Shown piece after piece: positions 21,327-33,300 of a stretch of 64,000 nt of DNA. The stretch is taken from assembly GCA_963377175.1 (NCBI GenBank), contig CAUJNA010001224.1, positions 1,478,501 through 1,542,500 on the forward strand, written 5' to 3'. Both the position numbers and the translations under genes were made by a program. The notes below the pieces were generated by a model. It was not told where the DNA came from. It was given only the letters and a program-made list of their open reading frames with translations, and made no database searches. Position 1 is the first letter of the stretch. Every line of letters begins with the position of its first letter. The DNA is from Effrenium voratum. Its lineage: Eukaryota > Sar > Dinophyceae > Suessiales > Symbiodiniaceae.

Positions 21327-24300
21327 TCAGCTTTTATCAATATGATTTATGCCCATGTTTGCTTCCAGTAGCAACACGGGGGCACTCACTGCAAATTTCT
21401 CCCAGCATCCGGGCCTCTCTCGCATGGAGTTCAAGCGGGACGCGAAGCCCAGGGATGCCGAGGCAGGCTTCTCTGGTAAAACTTCCGGGGGAGTGCGCAG
21501 CAATGCCTCGCACTCGTGCCGTCGCGGAAGGCTGGGCTCGGCACCTGAATGCTCAAGAGAGCTGTGACCCTCGAGGAAACCAAAGCTTCCCTCAAGCTTC
21601 TCCAAAGCTCCGAAGCTTCTCAGAAGGCTTCCAAGAACCGCTCTGTGGGGTAGGGGGGGGGGAACCTAGTGTCTCACCTCCGATATGTCCGCTCTGTAGG
21701 GACGAAGTGCTGCCATGCAGAAGGCGGCAAGCAGCAAACCCTGCCCGCCTCTGCGGGACACCGCAATGGCCCCTGCAGCGCTAGCGAGGCGAAGGCCGCT
21801 TTGCAGCGACTGCGCGCAACGCGCGTTTGCAACACTTGCGGCCCCAAGATAGATCTATTTGTTCAATCCACAGACTACCAGGGTCCCCATTTTTCTCACA
21901 AACTCGGGTATTCACTACACAAGTCGTCAAACCCCCAAGAAGCTCGGTTGCTTTCTGCTCTCCTGCTAAAAGCTTAACTTCTTGTGGTTCAATTCATGGA
22001 AAATCTAATTCCCCACTAGTTGGCACAAAGTCAAAGTCCTAACTTTTTTTTTGGCAAACCGCACCGAAGAAGAAAGCTTCCCGGGACCCTTCCCAGACCT
22101 CTCCACCCGGGCGTCTTCCACCCGAAAACTTCCTCCCGGGAATCCCCTCCCGCGCCTGGCCCTCGGACAGCGCCACCGCGAAGGCCGCCCGGAAGGCGTC
22201 CCCGGCCGCGGTGGCGTCCACCACCTGCGCCTGGAAGGCCCGGGCATCCAGGACCTCGGCCTCAGCGACACTTGGGAGCGGCGAACGGTCCAAGCCATGG
22301 CAAAAACGAACCCTCTACATGGTCACATATATGTATATACATATATACGTATATGTATATATGTATTTATCTGAATATAATATATATATATATATATTTA
22401 TATGTGTATATATATATATATGTATATGAATATATTGTGAGTGAGTGCAAACAAGACTACAAAAAAACAAAGCATACCTAATCAAGCTTCGTAAATTCAA
22501 CTCTTCGGCATGTGCGCAAACCTCCTCTGTCGCGACGGCTGTCTCGGAGCGGCTTCGGAGCAGTCTCGGCAACGGGCCCATTGACCCGGCCGTGAGCACT
22601 GCTTCGCAACCTTTCAAAAAGTGAAGCCTCTGCGCACTTTGGATGAGTCGACACTCAACAAAATTTGGATTTTAGTGATTCTCGCTTCGCTCAAGCGACT
22701 CTCTGTCGGACTGTCAAGGTGTTGACCTCCAAAAACTCGCTTTGTGTTAACGTTTCTTAGCTTGCGCAACCTTCAGCAGGTGAACCCTCTGCGGACTTTC
22801 GCAGCATGTTCGTATGCCGGAGAGAGAAAGAGAGGGAGAGAGGCAAAGAGTGAGTGAGAGAGGCAAAAAAAGAGAGAGAGGGAGAGAGAAAAAGAGAGAG
22901 AGAGAGAGGGAGAGAGAGAGAGAGAGAGCAAGAGAGCGAGAGAGAGCGAGAGAAACAGAAAGAGAAAGAGAAATAGAGATGGAGAGAGCAAAACACAAGA
23001 GAAAGCGGAAGACAAAGAAAAAGATAAACTGAAGAAGAGATGACAACAAAATAATGACAACAACACAGAAAGAGAAAGAGCCAAGACAAAGATAAACAAG
23101 GAAATAAGATGACAAAGAAACAAACAAATAGATAAACAGAAGGAGACAGAAGGAGGAAGAAAAGGAAACAAACAGCAACACAGTTTCCGAAAAGCGAGAA
23201 AACCAACAAAACACAAGGCATAGAAAAATCAAGAAGACAAACAGCGCAATTGTGACCGAGCACCACAATCGACTTCAGTTGTGCGGCCTGGTCAAGTGTG
23301 TGTGTGGCCCTGATTATTTGAGCGACTTGTTGGGTGCTGGTGTTTGCTCTTGAGCATCATAACCGGGGCAGGCTCACAGTGAAAAGCTTGGATTTGGGAC
23401 GTGGAAAGCTGGACCAATGCCAAAACAGGGGTATCTGGATTGTCCAAAGGAAAGATCCACGCGATTTCGGGGGTCCCCGATTTTAAGATACACTCGCGCG
23501 CGCGCGGTCGCGCCTCCGTGATGAGCAGGGCCCCCCGCTCCCCGAGGGTCACCAGCACTGTGCAGTTCAGCGAGCGAGCCGCCGCCAGCACCTCACTCCT
23601 CGCGAGAAGCCGTCAAAAGTGGGACAATCATACTGTGGATGGACGAAATCCTTCACCACCCTAGAATATGATCCCCTCTAAATACCAACAAACAATGGTT
23701 TCTCATGGTGCCTTGGGTGGTCCAAAATTTTGTCCATTCACAGCAGAACTGTTCCTGCCCGGTTTTCTCTTCCTTCCTGAGCAAACGGGTTGACCTTTCG
23801 GAGAATTTAGTGGACAAGGCATCTGTTTCCACAAGGTCATGAGGCCGGCGTGACACCCACAAACCATGGCCCAGTCTGGGGGTTCACTTCACCAAGCCCG
23901 AGTTCGCCTTTCGGGCGTTTTTGGCGTCGAAAAAACCTCTGACCACCAAGGGAATGCAACTGCGTTCATGTCGGTAGCACGAGAGGTGTTGGGGTATAAT
24001 TGCCTGTGTCAGATTTGGATGGCAAGCGGCACAAATTTTCTATGATGCGGCCTCACAACCACTGTGGCCGCCGATCGGCTTCAATATGGGCATGTTAAAA
24101 ACTGAAGCCACAAAGGTGCCTGGAGCTTAACTCGCTTTGCAGTTGAAGTATCGGCGCAGTGCCAAGATTTAAGATCCAAACATCGATGGAAGGAGCACTA
24201 TTGCACTTCAAACGAGCATCAATTGTTCTTGTTTGCTTTGTCACCCGATGTCATGCCAGAAGCAAGTGGTTGCTAGGTCATTTTCGGATGGAAGGGTCAT

Positions 24301-27300
24301 GAAACGGGTGGAACACATATATATATATATATATATATGTATATGTATATATGGCTGTCAAAAGCGGGACCCCTCCTGTGAAAGAAGCCAAAGAAAGTTG
24401 GCATGAAGCTATTAATTTATAGTTTCAACACAGGCTTGATTCTATGTTTCCTGTTCTACCATCGAACCTGTCAGAGGCACATGAAAACAAACTTAATAAT
24501 AGGTTGCTAGTAGTCGCATCGTAGTGGCCACAAAAATGCGCCAAGCGAAACGCGAGTGATTGGATCTCATGATTCTGCTCAAAGAATCGTACCCAGTATT
24601 GCAGGTTCTTTGTCCATCCGGAATTCCCCAAAAAACCCACCATGCGTCAAAGGCCAGGCACCGCCTTTTCAACCCCTCCCCAAACAATCCCCAGTGTGAC
24701 CCAAACAGCCCTTCCGGAAAATGGCCTGGTCGCCGTCGGAAGCCCGGTCAGGCGGTGCAGCTCGTTCTCATTTGGGGAGATGAAGTCTACTAATCCCAGC
24801 AGCTCCTCTGAGAGTGGCCCGTCCTGGTCGAAGCCAAGCTGCCAAGTAGCAGGGAAACAGGAAAAGTGGGCAGTGTATGATCTCAATATTGTCAAAGAGG
24901 GTCATCTTGCATGTCAAGTGAGGAGTGTTCAAGAAAACACCTACCAGGAAAGATACCTGAAACCGGGATGGTACAGGCCGCCCCGCAGAACATGCTCAGT
25001 GCCAAACTGGCAGAAAAAGGGGAAGCTCGCGCCACTGGGGGCTTCTCATCTGGCGAATTCAATTTGCCGTCTTTGCGCCACTGGGGGCTGTGGGGAACAA
25101 ACGAAAAAAAATCCGATCCCGCAATGCAAAGACATCAGAGAAGCGCACCAGACATGCAGAATCCCGCAGACGAGAGCCACATCACACAGACACACAGAGA
25201 CACGGAGACACGGAGACAAACACAAAGACACAGGAGCGCACACCAACAAACATTCACCCAAACACACAAGCACACTTGCAAACCGACACAAAGAGAAAGA
25301 ACCAAAGAAAGAAGAAAGAAGGAAAGAAAGAAAGAAAGAAAGAAAGAAAAAGAAAGAAAAAGAAAGAAAGAAAGAAAAAAGGAAAAAGGAAAGAACAAAA
25401 AAGAAAGAAAGAAGAAACAAAAAAAACTGCAAGCAAGAAAAGGCGAGAAAAACAAAGAGGCACACACACACACACAAACACCTGGGTTTGTCTCCAAATG
25501 GGGAACCCTACAATTTGTGGTTTCTCTTTGATTCCCTGTCAAGCAAATCCCAGAACCCGCCGGAACCCTTCCAGAACCCTAGCCCGAGGCTCCGAACCAC
25601 TCCGAAGCCTATCTGGGCAGAGACTCCAAAGCCTTCGCCTGTTGGGGAAAACCAAAAGCAACTGGTTAAGTGAGAAGCGCCATGATCGCTCACCTCGGAA
25701 CCCCAGTGGTGACAGTCAGGCACAGCGGCACAACTCTTTCAGTCTCGCACCCCAACTCTTGCCAATCGGTTTGCAACGTCGCCTGCGCAGCCCAGGCTAG
25801 CATTGGACGGCACCCGTAATTAGATCAAACGACAACAGGAGGCATGTTTTGGAAAGGAGCCATCCAGCCTGGGAGTTTGTTGGGAGTTCACAGGTGTCAA
25901 AACATATCCGCAGTTTGGCGTCGCTTCTCCTCCTCTCTCTCTCTCTCTCACGCCAGGTCGCTACCGGGCATTACTACCTTCCTTTGAACCGGTGAAACTG
26001 TGAAGGTACGAGTATCTACATGAGTTTCGATACAAACTGTCCTGGGTACAGCTCACATTTCCAACGGGCGACATTTTTTGGCAACAGGTACAGGCAAGAC
26101 ATAGACAATCAAACTGCTTGGCACAAGGTGCAACATGCCCGGCAGTTTCTAGCTTTCCTGCGTGGCACTTGCATTGACAAACCAGCGATAACAAATACTA
26201 CGTGACAACTCTCGTTATTCCAACTCAGCGGACCTAGTCACAGGAGTTGGCCACGTGAAAGGCGAAACACACGCCGCTCCTCGCCGCCCACATCCTGCAT
26301 GACCGTGATACCCAGCACTTTGGCCGCCTGGCATTGATCTGGCTGAGTCATCCACCAACAGAAATGGAGCCTCAAGCACACAACCTTCAGCATTCGTCCG
26401 CAAGGTCGTTATGGCTGGGACCTACACACCCCTAAGACCAACAATTGTAGAGGAACCTCCAAGCATCAAATGAGCCTCAAATGACACCAGGGGTGTGCAG
26501 TCTAACTCTCAGAAACATCTGGTCTGACAAGTTACACATATCCTTCTGTAGGCCCAATCGTTCCTGAAGACTTGGGATGTCGGCATGCATGCAGTCGTGT
26601 CATTTTCTCCCTTTCCGTTTGGTTCTCCAAAGATTTGACCGTCGCTCATAACAATGTGTGCAAACATAAGGCTAAATGTCTTTGGTGTTTCCCTTAAACA
26701 GCCAAACAAAAGGCATCCCACATTTTGGCCAATATGGGTATGGTATGTGTCAAAATAAAGGCACCTAAATTTTGGTGTCCCTTCAAACGAATCCGAAAAA
26801 AGTTACCCACCAAGAAACCACACACGTCCCACGTGGAAAACCTTCCACATGCGTCCCACGTGGAAAACCTTTTATTGTCGCCCATGAGCCCCTGGCTCGC
26901 CTTGGCTGCCGCCACATTCACGGCTTCTGGGATCTCGCGCTGCAGCAGAAGCACCGCAGCACCTGCCGCGAAGTCAGCGAGATCAGCATCCTGCTTTGCA
27001 TAGATTCCTGGAGGCCGTTGTTCTAATGAACAAGTGAAGTATTGTTGCTGCATATCTCACAGCATGGGTAGCTCAATTGAGAGGATGCCAATCCTAATGC
27101 GTGTAGTGGTACTCAACTACAAGAAGGGAAACAAACCATCTGGCACAAGGATGATTGAGTTTGAACAACCAGTTTTCCATGTTGCAAACTGGAACAACAG
27201 GATCTGTGCCTTGCAAACTCCTGTCTTGGGGCTAGGCCAACCACAGTTCATTTCAGGTGTCTGAGTGCACAGATCAGCTCCAGCGCCCACAGCTTGGGTA

Positions 27301-30300
27301 ATTCACCTGAAGAAGGATAAGCCCTAAACAACAAATGGCTGTGGGTCAAAACCAATGGGATCCCATTTTGGGGTAGATGCACCACCAATTTTAGAACCTA
27401 TTTTAGTGGTTGGATTGGGATGTTCACTGGGGGCTAACCGATTTGGATTTTGACCGCCGTGCCGAATTTTCTGGTGTAAAACGCGGTACCACTTTGTATT
27501 GCCAGGATTCATGGCGCTGCTCAAATGTCTTGCTTCACCTTCTGAAAGGTGGAGGCTGTGAGGACAATCTGCCAGATGAACCTTTAGAACATCGACCGGA
27601 GGTCTAGCATTCCTACTCTAAACATGCCGATATCATCGGTTTGCAGCCTTTTGCGCGTCATTCTAGGACTTGAGGGATGTGCCATAAAAAAAAAAAGAAG
27701 TGTGTTGTAGGCAATTCTGGGCAGCTCAAAGGTCCAAAGCCGGAAACAAACTATGGTCCATACCTCGCCGCGCGTAAGTGGGAATCCCGAGGGTAGCTGC
27801 AGCGTGATGGTTTTTTCAAGGCCCACGTCGAACTTCTCAGATCGTGGTGGAACAGCAAGAATGACACGGTCGCCATTTAGCTGGGTGGCCTGCCAAAGTG
27901 ACGCTTCTGGCATTTGCTCCTTCCCCGCTTTAGACATGTTTTTCAAACGGGGGTGATGAGATAGCTATCTTGGTAGGCACAAGGCTGCTGGGATGCTCAG
28001 AAAAGGATTGCAATAGGCAATAATTGTAGAACCTCCAGGTTTCAGCAATCGAGCCATCACTCGCCAGCCAATCATGACCTTCAGGATCAACTGCAAGCCC
28101 ATATCCCCCGTTTGCGGTCGCTGGTCACTGTCAAGCGCAGAATCCTTGCCATGAAGCAGCTCCCCAGCAGTGTCACTCTGCCTGCCTTGCAGCATGCTTT
28201 GCAGAACTCCAGGTTGAAGGGATCCCCAATCCTAGGCGTGCTGCTCGGCGTGTCAGCTCCATTCAGCATGGTTTTCGGTTGCATTGGTCTGAACTGACTC
28301 ATACCCTCCACAAAATCCTGCAGGCAGGCCATTGACTGCAAGGATATGCGAGAACGTCTGACTCATTTGGCAAGCGGCACGGTCTTCCAATCAACATATT
28401 CTCCACTTTCCGATGTCGAGCACCAAGGGAAACAAAGACTCCCTTCAGATTAGGCAAAACCTTGGACTGGCAGCACATCCCACCGGGGGTGGGAGGGGGC
28501 AACATGGTGGGTGGTTAACAGACACTCAAAACAAATATGCTCTTGTCGTCAACTTGTTATTCACTTGTTTCAAATTGGCAGAATTTTGGAGGGTCGTTGA
28601 AACCGTCCGCAGACTTCACCGCTGAACCGGCTTCAGTGTGAGGGGAGATCTCCAATTCTTTTGTCTGAACGGGTCATGTAGCAGCACCCATCTGGCCGAA
28701 CATGAAGAAGATCCTGCTTCTTGACCCCCAACTTGTGTTTGGGACACTGAAATGGAAGACAAACAGGTTTGGGGCTACCATCCAACTGCTACGAAACGAA
28801 TTTGCCTTCCACGTAAAATTAAATACAAAACTAACTTTCCAAGTGGGGAAACAGGGTCACCCCATCTCGCCGCGTGTCTTTAGCCAAGCCTCGCTGTTGG
28901 CACCTGGCACCACCACTGAAGACGCCCCGCCGTCTGCGTCGAGCATGACCATCCCCTGCCTCAGCGCTCTTTCTTCCCTGGTGCAAACTTGGCCGGGCTG
29001 AGACCCAGGGAAAATGGGTAAAACCTGCAAGGGTCAAAAGGCAACAATGATAGTCTAGGTTGGGAATGGAAGCCTGCGGGAAGTTCTGGGTTGCCCGACG
29101 TCCTGCGCCGCCATCAACAAAAGGAAACAGGCGCTAGACATGGGTTACCCAATTCCCCGAACCTGGCAGTGTCATCAAATCTGGAGGTAAACAAGGACAT
29201 GCTCAACTCAATAATAAACAGTGACGAAAAAATCAAACCACGGCAGTTACGTCTGACAAATACCCATCATAAAGTGCAAAAACTTGCAAGCACTTCAATG
29301 CCCCAGAAACGCGACATAACGTAACACACCCTGATGACGCGCAGCCAAATACGTCGAAATGATGTTTCCCCCCAACCCTGCCCAGGCTGTTTCGCGCCAA
29401 CCATTTCCTCCACATTTTTCGTTGTTTCGAGCCCTTGACCTGAACGACCAAGCAGCCCTGATGGCAAGGCAGATTGCTCACAGGCAGAGGTGTCCACGCC
29501 ATTCTCAATCAGCACCTGCTGCAACCTCGCTATGGGCCCGAGACCCACTCTGCTACATGGGGTGCAGGACTTTTTGGGTCCTTGATTTTGTCAACAAGAT
29601 GACACCCGAGTGACTTCAGCTGGAACCCTTGCGGGGGCCAACAAAAAAACAGCCGCGCATGCTGCGCTAGTGGAGGCACAAAGCGGGTCAAAGATGCAAT
29701 AGAGCCTCACAATCGACGAGCAAGAAATCTTCAACTTCTACAACAAAGGACCTACATCATGTTCATTTTTCCCTTGGCTGCCAAGCCACCAGGGCCCATG
29801 GCTGTCGTTGCCGAAGCGGCCCAAGAATCGCACACGCGCGCCCTGGCGCGCTGCTGCCACCGCCTGGTTGGCACCCTTGCCTCGCGTTGTTATTGTATCC
29901 ATCAGATGGTTTTCACCAGGCTTGGAGACGGTTGAAACATGTTGCAAAAGCCGCTCACTTTAAATGACGCCCAACCCTGCTTTCCACGACCCCAAAACCA
30001 CTAGAAGAAAACTCGACGTACACCCTTCACGTAGGAACACGATCCTTCACCTCGTCGCTTTGCGAGGACCATGCGTGCAAATATACAGCTGTTTAGGGCA
30101 AAAGGCTCTGAGTCCTGGTCTGCAACGGCAAGTAGATGGCCTCTTTCTATGGGCGACCTTGAGCCTTTCAAGTTGAAGCCTTCTTCTTTGGGAGGGGGGT
30201 GGTGCCAGGTGTGCTGATATGTGCACGCATAGCTGCACCAAAGCGACCCAATTCAGTCGGCGGAGCTCAGACTGGACAGCTCGCGTGCGAATCCAAGATA

Positions 30301-33300
30301 GTTGGCGGCTGTCGCAGACATGCGTTTCAAAGCATCAGCGTGGACATGTTTGTGGGTGGAAACATTGTCGCGCAATCTGCCAGCAAGCCAGCAGTTTGTG
30401 TGCCCAACGGACGCAGCAGCAGGGGACGCGGAAGGGGTTGACTGCTTGACTCTTGTTTGGATTTTTGGAAACACGGAGGCCATCCAGCTGCCAATTCATA
30501 TGTCCTCAGTGCCTTTCTGGAGGTGTGGCCGTCACCGGGTCTGGCACTGTGACGGTATCCTCCCCTGCATTCTTTGCAGCCAAGCCCGATCCGCATATTC
30601 TGTTTTACCAAGTCATTGAAAGTCCCCGTTCAAACTTCTCGTACGTGGCCGCTCACAGCTTGATTCCAAAGCGGGATGCAGGCTCGAGGCGGTACAGTGC
30701 CGTTCACCATCAGCTGCTGTGACTTCAGGCGTTGACATGTTTTTCCAGAGCAGCCAGCACCTGCCCCTGCCTCAATCGATCCATCATTGAAGCCCTTGAG
30801 TTGGCATGGACGGCTCTTGCCAGTATAACCAGGTCATCAGATTGTGATCCCGCTGCGGCTGCCTGCAGCAGGTTGTTCCCCTAACTTGCCGGCCCCTGTC
30901 TTTTTCAGCTGCGGCGTGTGGACAACTCCGGGCCCATGTTCGCCTCGCACACCTTCCCAGTCTTTTGCTTGCACGGCCTGCTTGGATAGCGAGCCGACAG
31001 AGGAGGAGCTTCAGAAGCATCCTTCCTTGACCCTTGTCCGTGATGCATTGGGGTGCACCTCGGCTTCCTCAGAGGATCACGCCTTCACTGGCGCCGTTTG
31101 ATCCGCAAGTCTTCTTCTTCCGCTTGTCGCTACGCGGAGGCGCTGGCCTGTTTTGGGCTGAAGCCCTCAGCCTCGGTTAGCTCAGCCCAAGATGGCCGGA
31201 CACGCGCCGGAGCTGAGAACAGAGGAGGCCGTGAGCGCCTCCTCGACCTCCTCTCACGGCTGTGGGTCCGGCTACGCCCTAACCTCCCGTGCCGGGCCTC
31301 CCCCGGCCTCACTCCTCCCCGGGCGCCGGTTTCCCACCTGTTGCACAATGTGCAGGGTGAGCACATCCCAACTAGACTCGAAAGCTACGAGCCGAAAAGG
31401 AACAGGACGCTTCCTATTCCACATGTCCATTCAAGTGGCTACATAGTGGCAATGGGGGGTAGAGGTAGTACCATCCTTGATTGTGGCTGATTGTGGTTCA
31501 TTGATACCTGTTTGGGCATAATACATAGGGTAGTATACCTTGTTCAGGAATGCTGCTCAAACCAGTTTGCTCAGCCTTACCCTTGGTATGTAGCTTGCAA
31601 TGGAAAGTCCCTCACTTGCGTGCCAAAGTGTGAAAAACAAAAAACAAACAGAACATGCAACAGCATAATAGTCTAGCGCAATCTTCTCTGCTTGCCTCAA
31701 AGGGAAGCCAGCCCATCAGCAAGGATAACTGGCCAAGTCTGCTGGCCAAGTCAAGACCATCCCATGAGTTTGGCCATGCGCTGCAAGGAACATGCGTGCA
31801 CACATGTTGCTGCTAAGTTCAGCATCTAATGCAAAGGTGCCAATCCAAACCTAGCCACAACTCGCAAACACTGCCGTGCCTCCCATTTCCCACAGGCCAC
31901 GATGGCTTGAGAGTCGTTTGAAGAAACAAACCATATGTCTGACCACTTGAACGCTTGTTGACTCAGCTTGCGCAAGTTCCCAGAGTTCGGGGTTTGTCAC
32001 TTCGGTCCCCTGTCGGTTTCTATTCGACATGAGCTCAACACCAGGCAAGCCATCTTTCCTGCTCCTTAACGCGATCCCAACAGGCCCATCTTGCGGCCGA
32101 ATTTCTCTTTCTGCCATGCATGATTAAGAAGTCCTTTTCCACAGAAACCAATCTACAAGGCGAGCTGTCAGAACTAGGGCTCCTTTTTGGTATCTGAAAA
32201 CGGCGGCACCTTGGCCGCGTCCAAAAACGCGCCAGCTCCCCGTCTGCGCGGCCTCCCAGCGCCAGCTGCACCGCAGGGCTCGAGGCCATCAGAGTTTCGT
32301 GGCGCCGCGGCAGGCGGTTCACCTCACCGCCAAACAACAGCAAACTCCCCGACTTACGTGTGCGTTTGTGTATATATATATGTATATTATATATACATAT
32401 GTGTTTGTTTGTAGGGTACTTGTGTTGGGTGTGTGTGTGTGATTGTTTTTTTAGGGTACCTCTTTTTTCTTGGGGGGGGGGGGCGATGCCTTTGCGCCCC
32501 TACGACCTCTCCAAACCAAAATAGACTGCCAAGGAATTTGTCGGGTTTTGCTCACAAGTCCACTGAGAATGCCGAGGGAATGAAGGAGGGAGTTCTGAAA
32601 GAAATGGGTGTTTCCTCGAAGCCAAGTTGCTGAACACATCCGGACGACCCAACCTTGAAACAGGCCAGTGACGATAGCTTGATGACTTAAGCCGACTATA
32701 GCTAAGTAGCTATGGTCACCAAGGTAAATGTCAACACAAGCCAACTTGGCTTCTTGGAATCCTGCAGCAATCTGCTTCTCGTTTCTCGCCTTTTGCCGGT
32801 TCGGAGCGCATTTGCCACTGATGTGGCAGTGGGTTTTGCTTTCGTCTCGCTAGCACACTCAACGGGCCCGCCCTGGGGCACGGGTGCCCAAGGCAGGTTA
32901 CCTTCTTATGGCAACGAGTGCTCCACAGCTGCAAGCGAAGCAACTGGCACATCCAACACTCCAACAAAAGACTTCCTTTGGGTACCTTCCAGGAACGGGA
33001 CTTCGTCCAGCATGAGACTCTAAGACTCTAGTTAGTAGAAAGACCCGTTGCACGGAAAGCGAGCAAATCCCAGCGCCGGCCTATTCAGGCCCCAGTCCCA
33101 ACCATTTGAAGGCCTTTTTCAGTACTGTACCCGAGCAGTGACTCCGTTTCAGATGAAGGAAAGAAACCAACTTCTCGGCTATGCACAAGACTCTTTGTTG
33201 ATGAGACACTGCAACACACAAATGGTCTGCGCATTCGGAGCTAGGCAGTGGCTGTCTACATACTGAATGGGACATGTTATTCCCTGTTAGCAACCATAAG

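Noticed and set aside
22740..23268. Ser/Leu/Phe-rich minus-strand frames of up to 173 codons suggesting a membrane protein
   Set aside because: They are translations of the GA repeat complement in an intron.
24642..25673. Open frame of 343 codons on the plus strand, the longest in the window
   Set aside because: It crosses the ACAC/GAAA repeat field and overlaps ribokinase exon 24823-24734 on the opposite strand.
29881..29947. Ribokinase-like words (KPGENHLMD) directly before exon 29880-29796
   Set aside because: The exon joins in phase to 32322-32253 to give LALGGKGANQ, which leaves no room for this stretch. It is taken as intron sequence.
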